Assembly (NCBI RefSeq): GCF_000016645.1
Contig: NC_009441.1
Span: 2,418,001 to 2,482,000, forward strand
DNA from: Flavobacterium johnsoniae UW101
GTDB lineage: Bacteria; Bacteroidota; Bacteroidia; Flavobacteriales; Flavobacteriaceae
Direction of reading: 5' to 3'
DNA: 64,000 bases
Notes under the pieces: generated by a model
What the model was told of the DNA's origin: nothing
Seen by the model: the letters and a program-made list of their open reading frames with translations, nothing else
The model's database searches: none
In this document: one piece after another, positions 45,548-54,299 of the stretch
Numbering within the stretch: the first letter of the stretch is position 1
Layout: every line of letters begins with the position of its first letter
Program-made: the position numbers and the translations under genes

Positions 45548-47140
45548 ATGAAAAATATAAATTTTCTATTTGTTTTGATATTCGGACTTTCTTTAGGACT
45601 TACTTCATGCGAAGATTTTCTGGAAGAAAACGTAAAAGATCAGGTTTCTGTAGATTATATCTACAATTCTCCTGCAGGATTAGAAGTAGGAGTAAATGCA
45701 CTTTACAACCAAATGCGTTTTTATAATCTGCCGTCTGGCGATAACAGCGATTTGTGGGCGAATGTTTTCTTTATGGTCGCAACTGATTTAGGATTGCACA
45801 GAACCTGGAATACACCTTACGGAACAGGACATAATCCGCAGTCATATACAGGCTCAAAATGGATTCAGGGCTATAAAATTATTGATAGATGTTCGGCAAT
45901 TATTACATCGGCAAGAACTATAAAAATGGATGAAAATGCCAAAAAAAGATTAGTAGCGCAGGCACGCGTTATTAGAGGAGAATTGTATCTGGATTTAAAA
46001 CAAATGTATGGAGGTATTTTAATTGATACTATCCCAACAACTCCTCAAAACATCAATGATCCGGTAGAATATAAAGTAGCCAGCGATGCTGATGTATATC
46101 GATTAATCGATGCTGATTTAGACTATGCGATTGCCAATCTTCCTTTTAAAGTAGATCCGGGACGTTATGGTCAGGGAGTTGCGAGACACATTCGCGGAAA
46201 AAGCGCATTATGGCAGGAAGACTGGACAGAAGCTGCAGCACAATTTGACGCCATTATTAACGACGGAACACATGGTTTAGTGGCTCTTGTTGATGTTTGG
46301 GGACAAAATGCCAATCATAAAGAATCTCTTTTTACTTATCAAAAAGACTTTTTATTAGGACCGGAAGATGGGTTAGCTGGCGGCGGCGGTTCGTGGTTAA
46401 GCAGCGTTTTTACACACAGAACTTACGAATTAAACGCAAACGAACTAATTCAGGATGTGGCTTATGGAGGTCAGGCTTTAGGATGGTTTTATCCAAATAA
46501 TTACTTGAAATCACTTTACGATCAGGCAAACGATCTTCGATTCAAAACTTATTATTATTCAGATAATTATCAAGATTATAAAATCAATGTTCCGGGAAAT
46601 CCAAAATTTGGACAGCCAATTACCAATCCGGCTATTGCTGCACCAAATGGAAATTACAGAGCATGGCATTGGAGTTTGAAAAAATACCATGATACAGAAA
46701 AACTGCCAATGACCTCAAACAGTTACAAAGATTATATGTATTACAGACTGGCAGAAACGTATCTGCTGGCATCAGAAGCACATCATAATTTAGGCAACGA
46801 TACAAAAGCATTAGCATATTTAAACAAAGTAAGAAGAAGAGGTTATACAGGAAATCCTGAAAGCACCGTAACCACTTTTGATTTGACTGCCTGGACTTTA
46901 AACAACTATTTAGACGAATCGGCAAGAGAATTAGCTTTTGAAAACAACAGATGGTTCTTGTTAAAAAGATTAGGGCTTTTGGTAGAAAGACAAAATTTAT
47001 ATTTCCGTTCAAGCCCGTCTGGAACTATTTCGGGAGAAGTACCTTTAAAAATGACACCGGCAATGGTAAACATGCCAATTCCGCAGAGCCAGATAGATTT
47101 AATGGGAAAACCAGAAGGATTTAATGTTGGATACAATTAA
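45548..47140 (+). CDS. SusD-like glycan-binding lipoprotein
   Basis: 530 aa. The lipobox is LTSC (Cys21). It has the usual SusD body of TPR-like helices (LVAQARVIRGELYLDL at about 140) and a C-terminal RagB/SusD segment (YMYYRLAETYLLASEAH; ELAFENNRWFLLKRL). It forms the surface lid on the SusC barrel and captures glycan. It is the immediate partner of the upstream SusC and the pair defines the locus. Confidence 0.92.
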   Translation: MKNINFLFVLIFGLSLGLTSCEDFLEENVKDQVSVDYIYNSPAGLEVGVNALYNQMRFYNLPSGDNSDLWANVFFMVATDLGLHRTWNTPYGTGHNPQSYTGSKWIQGYKIIDRCSAIITSARTIKMDENAKKRLVAQARVIRGELYLDLKQMYGGILIDTIPTTPQNINDPVEYKVASDADVYRLIDADLDYAIANLPFKVDPGRYGQGVARHIRGKSALWQEDWTEAAAQFDAIINDGTHGLVALVDVWGQNANHKESLFTYQKDFLLGPEDGLAGGGGSWLSSVFTHRTYELNANELIQDVAYGGQALGWFYPNNYLKSLYDQANDLRFKTYYYSDNYQDYKINVPGNPKFGQPITNPAIAAPNGNYRAWHWSLKKYHDTEKLPMTSNSYKDYMYYRLAETYLLASEAHHNLGNDTKALAYLNKVRRRGYTGNPESTVTTFDLTAWTLNNYLDESARELAFENNRWFLLKRLGLLVERQNLYFRSSPSGTISGEVPLKMTPAMVNMPIPQSQIDLMGKPEGFNVGYN

Positions 47141-47145
47141 TGATT

Positions 47146-47224
47146 TAACACATAGAAACATAGATTGAAAACTAATAAAAGAGTTTAAAAAGAGAAAATA
47201 TTTTCTCTATGTTTCTATGTGTTA
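47146..47224. repeat. Dispersed inverted repeat in PUL intergenic region
   Basis: Perfect 18-bp arms (TAACACATAGAAACATAG at 47146-47163 and its complement at 47207-47224) around a 43-base spacer. The same arm recurs at 50929. It probably acts as an mRNA hairpin that separates SusCD from the enzyme genes. 47225-47321 holds no gene. Confidence 0.7.
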
Positions 47225-47321
47225 GAAAAATATATAGAATGAGTTAAGGTTAAAGTTAGTAATAACCCGTCCGGAAGTTAGAATATTCCTGATCTGACTT
47301 CCGGATTTAAAAAGAAAACAC

Positions 47322-48416
47322 ATGAAAAGTAAACAATATATTTTAGGAGTATTAACCGCTTTGCTGTTTGCCTCTTGCAGCAACGATGAAAAAGTAGTTT
47401 TGAAATATGCAGATGAAGGCGATTCAGGCAATCCGAATCCGATTACGCAGACTTTAAAAGAAAAAGCAAAATTTAAAATTGGAGCTGCTGTAAAAATGAA
47501 AGATCTCCAAAACGAAGCCAATTATAAAAATGCTGTTTTAAAACATTACAATCAGATTACAGCCGAATTTGAAATGAAAATGGCAAGCATCTGGACATCT
47601 TCAACAGCATATAATTATACTGCAGCGGATTATTTAGTAGGATTTGCCCAAGATAATAAGATGGAAGTTCACGGACATACTTTGGTTTGGTACGATTCAT
47701 TTCCGGAATGGTTTAAAAAAGCCCAATACGATTCGATTGCATTTGAAGCCAAAGTAAAAGTCTACATTACTGATGTCGTAGGACGCTACAAAGGAAAAGT
47801 AAAAAGCTGGGATGTTGTTAATGAAGTTTTTGCAGACGGCGGTGCCATGAGAAACGAAACGGTTATCAATTCACTGTTTAAAGATCCAATTGGATTTTAC
47901 GGAAGATGTTTTCGCTATGCAAAAGCTGCAGATCCTGATGCTAAATTATTTTACAACGATTACAGCGTAGTTCTGGATGCAGGAAAAAGAGCCTCAATCA
48001 AAAAAATGGTAGCAAGATTCAAGGCAAACGGAGTACCAATTGACGGTTTAGGAGATCAGTTTCATTATGCCACAGATACCAACAGGCAAACGATGAAAAC
48101 CGGTTTTACAGATCTTGCTTCAACAGGATTGTTAATTCATATTTCAGAGTTGGATATTAAAGTCAATACTGGAAAATCAGATTCGTATGTTTTTAATGAT
48201 GTTGAAAATCAGAAACAGGCAGAAACCTATAAATACATTACAACTATGTATGAAGAGCTGCCTCAAACCCAAAAGTTTGCCATTTCAACCTGGGGAGTAA
48301 CAGATAAATATACATGGCTTACAAGTTTCTGGCACTCAAAAGAATATCCATTGCTTTTAGATGCTGATTATAATAAAAAACCAGCTTATCAGGGATTCTT
48401 AGACGGATTGAAGTAG
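47322..48416 (+). CDS. GH10 endo-1,4-beta-xylanase lipoprotein
   Basis: 364 aa. The lipobox is FASC (Cys19), so it is likely surface- or periplasm-anchored. The single GH10 TIM barrel has the HGHTLVW motif (about 117-123), the acid/base Glu168 in SWDVVNEV and the nucleophile Glu276 in ISELDIK; the NE and EL contexts are diagnostic. It cuts internal beta-1,4-xylosidic bonds of xylan. The barrel fills the protein. It follows SusD in the polysaccharide locus, which gives the locus its most specific substrate hint. Confidence 0.92.
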   Translation: MKSKQYILGVLTALLFASCSNDEKVVLKYADEGDSGNPNPITQTLKEKAKFKIGAAVKMKDLQNEANYKNAVLKHYNQITAEFEMKMASIWTSSTAYNYTAADYLVGFAQDNKMEVHGHTLVWYDSFPEWFKKAQYDSIAFEAKVKVYITDVVGRYKGKVKSWDVVNEVFADGGAMRNETVINSLFKDPIGFYGRCFRYAKAADPDAKLFYNDYSVVLDAGKRASIKKMVARFKANGVPIDGLGDQFHYATDTNRQTMKTGFTDLASTGLLIHISELDIKVNTGKSDSYVFNDVENQKQAETYKYITTMYEELPQTQKFAISTWGVTDKYTWLTSFWHSKEYPLLLDADYNKKPAYQGFLDGLK

Positions 48417-48421
48417 AATTT

Positions 48422-48500
48422 TAGAATAAAGAGAATAGAATATAGAAAAGAAAAAATTCTAAGAAAAGTCTTTTCTCTATGTTCTTTCTTTTATTCTCTA
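48422..48500. repeat. Imperfect inverted repeat between xylanase and PKD lipoprotein genes
   Basis: Arms of the type TAGAATAAAGAGAATAGAA... and their imperfect complement ...TTCTTTCTTTTATTCTCTA, with CTTTTCTCTAT in the right arm. It is less perfect than the other PUL repeats but in the same position relative to the genes. Confidence 0.5.
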
Positions 48501-48527
48501 AAAAATTAACCAAAAAACATTGAAATC

Positions 48528-49427
48528 ATGACCATAAAACTAAATCATATATCTAAATTAAAATACCTGTTTTTAGTTCTTTTCGCAGGTTTATTTTCCT
48601 GCGAAGATGATGTACGCGAAGTATACCTTTATAAAAAAGGAGAATTAAGCGCAACTTCAACAAATACAGCTATTAAAGGAGGCGAAACAGTAACGTATAC
48701 TGATGCATCAACAAAAGTGCGTGCCATTAAGTGGACTTTTCCAGGCGGTTCGCCGGGAGCATCAATTGAGCCTAATGTTGAAGTAAAATATACCAAAGCA
48801 GGAACTTTTACAACCACTTTAGAAATCACCTTTGTAGACAATACAACTCAAAAGAAAACTTTTACGGTTGAGGTTGAAGCACCGCCGACACCTCCAATTG
48901 TTATTCCGGCAGATGCTCTTAAAATTTACTCTGAAAATCCGGATTTTACAAAAACTGCTCCGGTTTTAAACTGGGTTTCAAGCAATCAGTTTGTAATTAA
49001 AGAAGTTGCTCAAGACGGTTACGAAGGTGCTTACAGAAATTTTTCTCTTCCTGCGACACCGCCGGCTGCAGAAGCAAAATGGGCAATGGCAATTTTACAG
49101 TTTGTAAATTTCACCGATATCTCATCTTATACTTATATCAATATGGCAGTGAGAACTACAAGTACAGGAAAAATCAGATTTAGAATGAAAGATGCCTCTA
49201 ATACTGGTTATGTAGAATTTGATGCCACAAGTAATTTATACGGACTAAAAAGAGACGGAAGCTGGAACATGGTCAAAATTCCAATTGCCGATTACAAAAA
49301 ACAGAATCCGCTGTTAGACTTAACAAAAATCAAAGATATTTTGGTTTTAAGAAGCGTTGATCCGGAAGATGTTAGAGCATTAAATAATTACACTTTCGAT
49401 TTCGATCATATTTATTTATCGAAATAA
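48528..49427 (+). CDS. Surface glycan-binding lipoprotein with PKD domain
   Basis: 299 aa. The lipobox is LFSC (Cys25). About residues 38-112 form a PKD-type Ig-like spacer (GGETVTYTDASTKVRAIKWTFPGG). About 125-299 are a jelly-roll-like beta domain (FVNFTDISSYTYINMAVRT; ending in FDFDHIYL), resembling carbohydrate-binding modules. It has no catalytic motif. Its place between GH10 and the next hydrolase fits a surface glycan-binding protein that presents the substrate. The family assignment of the second domain is uncertain. Confidence 0.7.
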   Translation: MTIKLNHISKLKYLFLVLFAGLFSCEDDVREVYLYKKGELSATSTNTAIKGGETVTYTDASTKVRAIKWTFPGGSPGASIEPNVEVKYTKAGTFTTTLEITFVDNTTQKKTFTVEVEAPPTPPIVIPADALKIYSENPDFTKTAPVLNWVSSNQFVIKEVAQDGYEGAYRNFSLPATPPAAEAKWAMAILQFVNFTDISSYTYINMAVRTTSTGKIRFRMKDASNTGYVEFDATSNLYGLKRDGSWNMVKIPIADYKKQNPLLDLTKIKDILVLRSVDPEDVRALNNYTFDFDHIYLSK

Positions 49428-49502
49428 GATTTCTTTTTTATTACACAATTTCTTTATGGGGCAGTTTTTTTGCTGTCCCATAATTCTTCAAAAACAATTA
49501 AA

Positions 49503-50918
49503 ATGAATTTAAAGAAACATTCCGTTTATGCCTTATTCGGTTTTTTAAGTCTCACATTGCATGCGCAGCATAAAAATACATATCAAAAAGTCGAAGCCAG
49601 ACAAAATGCTTTAGATCCAAAATGGGTAGCGTATGATGCTAAAACTATTGATAAACTTCCTGGATTTAAAATTAAAAAAGAGTCATCAGCCTCTGTTTAC
49701 GGCAGTTCTAAAATGTGGCAGAAAGAAGCAACCGGATTTTTTAGAACCGAAAAAATAGACAACAGATGGTGGATTATTGACCCGGAAGGTTATCCCTATA
49801 TTTATAAAGGAATTGCGGTATTTAATGCAGGACGTTCTGAAAATCAGCAAAAAGCATTTGATAAGAAATACGGCAGCAAAGAAAACTGGGTAAAACAAGA
49901 ATCAAAATTACTTCGCGATAACGGATTTAACGGCGTAGGAGCATGGTCGAATGTTGATTTAGTTCGAAATGCTGAAAATCCTTTGGTTTACACGGTTATC
50001 ATTTCGCCAATGGGAATGTATCATTCCGATCATATTAAAAAATTTGGAGGAAAATATAAAGAAGCAAGCTGGCAGAATTACCGTTTTGATTTGGTAATGG
50101 TTTTTGATAAAGAATTTGATTCTTACATTGAAAAATCGGTAAAAGAGATTGCTCAGTACAAAGATGATAAGTATTTGATGGGTTATTTTACTGATAATGA
50201 ACTGCCTTGGTATAACGACGCATTAGATAAACATTTAACTTTATTGGCCAAAGATGAACAGGGTTATATTGCTGCAAAAGAGTGGTTTGATAAAAGAAAA
50301 GGATTCAATGCTTCAATCTCTGATATTACTCAGGAAGACCGAATGGCATTTACTGCTTTTTACTTTGAAACTTACATGAAAAAGGTAACCGAGGCATTAA
50401 GAAAAGCAGATCCAAACCATATGTATTTAGGATGCCGATTCAATCAGGATAAAGATCAGGAACTAACTAATCCGGAGATTTTTAAAGTGGCAGGAAAGTA
50501 TATGGATATCATTTCGATCAATCATTACAGAAAATGGGAGCCAAATCAGGATTTAATGAATAAATGGGGCGAATGGTCAGGAAAACCGTTCCTAATTACA
50601 GAATGGTACACTAAAGGAGAAGATTCTGGTTTGCCAAACAATACAGGAGCAGGATGGCTGGTTCGGACTCAGAAAGAAAGAGGACTGTTTTATCAGAATT
50701 TCACTTTAGAACTTTTAAAAAATAAAAACTCAGTAGGCTGGCATTGGTTCAAATATATGGATAATGATCCGCAGGATTTAAGCACAGATTATTCAAACCG
50801 AGATTCGAACAAAGGAATCGTAAACAGCAATTTCGAACCGTATCTGCCTTTATTAAAAGAGATGAAAGTTATTAATGATAGCGCCTACGAACTGACACGT
50901 TATTTTGATAAAATGTAA
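49503..50918 (+). CDS. Clan GH-A glycoside hydrolase (GH50-like)
   Basis: 471 aa from the ATG at 49503, which gives a clean signal peptide (KKHSVYALFGFLSLTLHAQ); an in-frame ATG 33 bp upstream does not. The TIM barrel has candidate acid/base Glu233 in FTDNELPW and nucleophile Glu367 in LITEWYTKG, plus RWWIIDPEGYPYIYKG near the N-terminus. This pattern recalls GH50 agarases and related clan A families, but agarose would not fit the adjacent xylanase. I keep only the clan as firm. It may remove a side chain or cut an unusual linkage in the same glycan. Confidence 0.7.
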   Translation: MNLKKHSVYALFGFLSLTLHAQHKNTYQKVEARQNALDPKWVAYDAKTIDKLPGFKIKKESSASVYGSSKMWQKEATGFFRTEKIDNRWWIIDPEGYPYIYKGIAVFNAGRSENQQKAFDKKYGSKENWVKQESKLLRDNGFNGVGAWSNVDLVRNAENPLVYTVIISPMGMYHSDHIKKFGGKYKEASWQNYRFDLVMVFDKEFDSYIEKSVKEIAQYKDDKYLMGYFTDNELPWYNDALDKHLTLLAKDEQGYIAAKEWFDKRKGFNASISDITQEDRMAFTAFYFETYMKKVTEALRKADPNHMYLGCRFNQDKDQELTNPEIFKVAGKYMDIISINHYRKWEPNQDLMNKWGEWSGKPFLITEWYTKGEDSGLPNNTGAGWLVRTQKERGLFYQNFTLELLKNKNSVGWHWFKYMDNDPQDLSTDYSNRDSNKGIVNSNFEPYLPLLKEMKVINDSAYELTRYFDKM

Positions 50919-50928
50919 AAATCTTTTA

Positions 50929-51087
50929 AACACATAGAAACATAGATTTTTTAGACTTAAAAAAAGGATACTAAAAGAAACTAGTTTCTAACACATAGCT
51001 AAACTTTGTTAGTAAAATCCAGCTATGTGTATTTATGCAAGTGAAACGCCTTTTATGCTCAAAGTAGTGCTATGTTTCTATGTGTTT
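50929..51087. repeat. Nested inverted repeat in PUL intergenic region
   Basis: The outer arms (AACACATAGAAACATAG at 50929-50945 and its complement ending at 51087) match those at 47146-47224. An inner stem (ACACATAGCT / AGCTATGTGT at 50991-51000 and 51021-51030) is nested inside. The gap 50919-51120 holds no gene. Confidence 0.7.
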
Positions 51088-51120
51088 AAAAATAATTGTA
51101 GATAATTAAAAATAAAAACT

Positions 51121-52923
51121 ATGAAAAAAATTGTAATGCTGTGCTGTACTTTTCTACTGATGGGAAAAGCAATAGCACAGGAAATTCCGTTGGTTTCTAA
51201 TATTTCGTCAAGGAACAATATTACTTTAAATGGAAAATGGAGTTATATCGTAGATCCGCTAGAAAACGGGTATTACGATTACCGATTAATGCCTTTTAAA
51301 AATAATGGATTCTTCGAAAATAAAAAATTCAATACCACAGATTTAACCGAATATAATTTTGCGACTTCTGCCACAATGGATATTCCATCAGATTGGAACA
51401 GCAAAGACGAAAGATTGTTTTTTTATGAAGGAACTGTTTGGTTTCAGAAAGACTTTAATTATAAAAAAGATTCTAAAACCAAAGGGATTCTTCATTTTGG
51501 AGCAGTCAATTATGATGCAAAAGTCTATGTAAACGGAAAACTGGCAGGAACACACGTTGGAGGTTATACACCTTTCAATTTTGATGTAACTGATCTATTA
51601 GTCGACGGGAATAATTTTGTAGTTGTAAAAGTAGATAACAAGCGTCACAAAGATAATGTTCCAACTGTAAATATGGATTGGTGGAATTACGGCGGAATTA
51701 CAAGAGATGTTACTTTGGCTCAGGTTCCGAATACGTATGTGGAAGATTATTTGGTTCAATTGGATAAAAAAGAAAAAGGCAAGATTTCCGGCTGGATAAA
51801 ACTGAATAGTGAAACAGCAAATCAATCCATTTCAGTTTCTATTCCAGAATTAAAAATCAAAAAAAGCATTACAACAGATGCTAAAGGAATGGCGTATTTT
51901 GAAATTAAAGCCAATCCGGTTTTATGGACGCCGGAAAAACCAAAATTATACGATGTAACCATTTCCAAAGCCGATGAAAATATAACAGATCAAATTGGTT
52001 TTAGAACTATTGAAACCAAAGGAAAAGAGATTCTGTTAAACGGAAAAAAAGTCTTTTTAAGAGGAATCAGTATTCATGAAGAAGCACCTTTCAGATCGGG
52101 TAGAGCTTGGTCTGAAGATGATGCGATAACGTTATTGAATTGGGCCAAAGAGTTAGGCTGTAATTATGTTCGTCTGGCACATTATCCTCACAACGAAAAT
52201 ATGGTAAGACAAGCTGAGAAAATGGGAATTATGATTTGGTCTGAAGTTCCTGTTTATTGGACCATTTCATGGACAAATCCTGATACGTATGCTAATGCAG
52301 AGCGTCAATTACACGATATGATTTACAGAGATAAAAACCGCTGCGGAATCGTGATTTGGTCTATCGCCAATGAAACACCGCATAGTGATGAAAGAGATGT
52401 TTTTCTGAGTAAATTGGCTAAATATGCACGCACGCAGGATAATACTCGTTTAATTAGTATGGCGATGGAAGTTACCAAAAGTCCAAACAATGTAAATACA
52501 CTTCATGATAACATGAATGAATTTGTAGACATTGTAAGTTTCAATCAATATCTGGGCTGGTACAGAGGAACGAATGAATCTTGTAAAGATATGCAATGGG
52601 TGATTCCGTATAACAAACCAGTTATTATCAGCGAGTTCGGAGGAGAAGCTTTACAAGGACTTCACGGAGATAAAAAAGAACGCTGGAACGAAGAATATCA
52701 GGAAGAATTATACATTCAAAATACTCAGATGTTTAATCGTATAGAAGGTTTAGCAGGAGTTTCACCCTGGATTTTAGTTGATTTTAGATCACCAAGAAGG
52801 CAATTGCCAAACATTCAGGATTTCTTTAACCGCAAAGGCTTAATCTCAGATCAGGGAATTAAAAAGAAAGCTTTTTATGTAATGAAAGACTGGTATGCAC
52901 AGAAAGAGCAGGAATATAAATAA
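51121..52923 (+). CDS. GH2 beta-glucuronidase-type enzyme
   Basis: 600 aa. The signal peptide ends in AIAQE. It has a sugar-binding beta domain (about 30-215), an Ig-like domain (about 216-305) and a TIM barrel with acid/base Glu418 in SIANETP and nucleophile Glu505 in ISEFGGE. The size and residue spacing match E. coli-type beta-glucuronidase. The NRK triplet N570-x-K572 corresponds to the N-x-K motif that binds the uronic carboxylate in glucuronidases. I infer a release of glucuronic acid-type side groups, or a related beta-galactosidase-like role. It is the last gene of the locus, followed by a terminator. Confidence 0.75.
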   Translation: MKKIVMLCCTFLLMGKAIAQEIPLVSNISSRNNITLNGKWSYIVDPLENGYYDYRLMPFKNNGFFENKKFNTTDLTEYNFATSATMDIPSDWNSKDERLFFYEGTVWFQKDFNYKKDSKTKGILHFGAVNYDAKVYVNGKLAGTHVGGYTPFNFDVTDLLVDGNNFVVVKVDNKRHKDNVPTVNMDWWNYGGITRDVTLAQVPNTYVEDYLVQLDKKEKGKISGWIKLNSETANQSISVSIPELKIKKSITTDAKGMAYFEIKANPVLWTPEKPKLYDVTISKADENITDQIGFRTIETKGKEILLNGKKVFLRGISIHEEAPFRSGRAWSEDDAITLLNWAKELGCNYVRLAHYPHNENMVRQAEKMGIMIWSEVPVYWTISWTNPDTYANAERQLHDMIYRDKNRCGIVIWSIANETPHSDERDVFLSKLAKYARTQDNTRLISMAMEVTKSPNNVNTLHDNMNEFVDIVSFNQYLGWYRGTNESCKDMQWVIPYNKPVIISEFGGEALQGLHGDKKERWNEEYQEELYIQNTQMFNRIEGLAGVSPWILVDFRSPRRQLPNIQDFFNRKGLISDQGIKKKAFYVMKDWYAQKEQEYK

Positions 52924-52948
52924 GTGAGTTAGAGTTTTAGATAAAGAG

Positions 52949-52988
52949 GAAAACCTTTGGAATCAGAAATGATTTTAAAGGTTTTTTG
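52949..52988 (+). terminator. Terminator of the polysaccharide locus
   Basis: AAAACCTTTGG pairs with TTAAAGGTTTTTT, ending in a T-run, 25 bp past the GH2 stop. The stretch 52989-53179 holds no gene; on the plus strand about 53098-53168 reads as a 20-residue remnant (RKRAAVEKDGNRKEVSLKEI), but it has no start. Confidence 0.7.
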
Positions 52989-53179
52989 GTTTTTGGAAAT
53001 GTTGTTTTTGAACCAAAAGTAATTATGGTAGACTTAGAATTTTTACGCTTATGTTTTACAATAAATTAAGGCACAGGAAGACAGGCTTATACTGATAAGC
53101 TAATATAGGAAACGTGCAGCCGTAGAGAAAGATGGCAATAGAAAAGAAGTAAGCTTAAAAGAAATATGATTAGATTTTT

Positions 53180-53848
53180 TTAAAGCAGTCCCAGCTTTTT
53201 TGCTTTTTCAATTAAATCTTTATCACTGCCTTTTTCTTTTAAAAGCTGGTCTTTTATACTGGCTTTTCTTTTTTCGATGGCACTCATAGAAAGCGGAATA
53301 TAATCTGGAAGATTTACCGTTTTTACACCTTGAGAAATTAAAATTAAGATTTGGTTATCATGATTATCCCAATTTATATTTTTTTTGAATAAGTCTCTCT
53401 GTGATTCTATTATGGCTGTGCTTTGCAGTATTTCTCCATTTAATATTCTTTTACAGAAAACAGGAAATAGTTCAAAATTAATATCACTTTTAGATATAAA
53501 GCCTTCTGGTCTTACACTTTTGATGATCTTATCGACTGTCAATGGCTCACTATGCATTGTAAGTAAAACTATCTTACAGTTTTTAAATTTCCCTCTAACG
53601 AGTAGTGCAAGATCAATACCATTACTAATATTAAGTTTTTTGTAAGGCGGAAGGTTAATATCTAATAAAGCAAAATCAATATTCTTGTCCTGCTTTGACA
53701 TAAGCGTTATTTTATTGTAAGCGTCTTCACAATTGTAACTGGTAATAAAATTAGGCTTTGTTGTTTGAAATTCTTCATCAGATAATAGGTTTATATAACT
53801 ATCCACTGTCATAGGATGGTCGTCTACCACTAGAACATTTAGACTCAT
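53180..53848 (-). CDS. NarL/LuxR-type response regulator
   Basis: 222 aa. The receiver has the acidic pair D9-D10, the phospho-acceptor Asp63 in LLDINLPP, Thr in LLTMHS and the Lys in ISKSD. The C-terminal ~75 residues form a LuxR-like HTH (about 155-205), weakly conserved (SMSAIEKRKASIKDQLL as recognition helix). It faces away from the sensor kinase gene, with a small lipoprotein gene between. The probable partner is that kinase and the probable targets are the CCGTAAT sites (inference). Confidence 0.85.
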   Translation of the reverse strand: MSLNVLVVDDHPMTVDSYINLLSDEEFQTTKPNFITSYNCEDAYNKITLMSKQDKNIDFALLDINLPPYKKLNISNGIDLALLVRGKFKNCKIVLLTMHSEPLTVDKIIKSVRPEGFISKSDINFELFPVFCKRILNGEILQSTAIIESQRDLFKKNINWDNHDNQILILISQGVKTVNLPDYIPLSMSAIEKRKASIKDQLLKEKGSDKDLIEKAKKLGLL

Positions 53849-53890
53849 AATTTATTTGTTTTGGTACATTTTCTACAAATCTAACGAAAT

Positions 53891-53907
53891 ATTACGGATT
53901 TACCGTA
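53891..53907. promoter_or_regulatory. Inverted CCGTA element in the regulator/lipoprotein intergenic region
   Basis: ATTACGGATTTACCGTA holds a CCGTA and its inverted complement. The same core occurs, as direct repeats, upstream of the transferase gene and the NRPS gene. It lies between the divergent response regulator gene (start 53848) and the lipoprotein gene (start 53974). Binding by the response regulator is inferred. Confidence 0.4.
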
Positions 53908-53973
53908 CAATTCAGCTAAAGTATAGTTGTTTTTTTGCTACTCAAGATAGATAATAATTTAAAAAATAATTTT

Positions 53974-54210
53974 ATGAAAAGAAAGTTGTATTTAGTTGGA
54001 GTAGTTTTTATTTCTTTATTAGCATTTTCATGTTCAACTTATGATTTAGAAGATTCTAATTCAGGTGGTAAAATTGTAAGAACTTCTGATAAGGGACTTA
54101 TAAATGAATCAAATGAAAAAATTATTGATTCAAGCACAGTTGTAAAGCCATCAGATGCAGAAATAGATTCTGACGGTGAACCTAGCAATCCAAAACCTCC
54201 TAGAAAATAA
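53974..54210 (+). CDS. Small lipoprotein
   Basis: 78 aa from the ATG at 53974. An open frame starts 39 bp upstream, but the signal peptide begins here (MKRKLYLVGVVFISLLAFSC, lipobox Cys20). The mature part is ~58 residues, Ser/Asp/Lys-rich and probably disordered (DLEDSNSGGKIVRTSD; ending NPKPPRK). No domain. The position just ahead of the sensor kinase suggests a signal-associated surface peptide or accessory protein. Confidence 0.6.
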   Translation: MKRKLYLVGVVFISLLAFSCSTYDLEDSNSGGKIVRTSDKGLINESNEKIIDSSTVVKPSDAEIDSDGEPSNPKPPRK

Positions 54211-54299
54211 CAAAAGGAAAAATCTTATGTTTTTTTTGAATAATAGGTTTTTTAAATTTCAATATCATATATTTGAAATCCCTAAAAACCATTTGTACA

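Noticed and set aside
49470..49502. Upstream start of the GH50-like enzyme
   Set aside because: The additional residues would precede and spoil a normal signal peptide.
49503..50918. Beta-agarase as a firm call
   Set aside because: Only the clan-level motifs are clear and the neighbouring GH10 points to xylan.
53098..53168. Plus-strand short frame RKRAAVEKDGNRKEV...
   Set aside because: Protein-like but only ~20 codons, with no start codon; at most a remnant.
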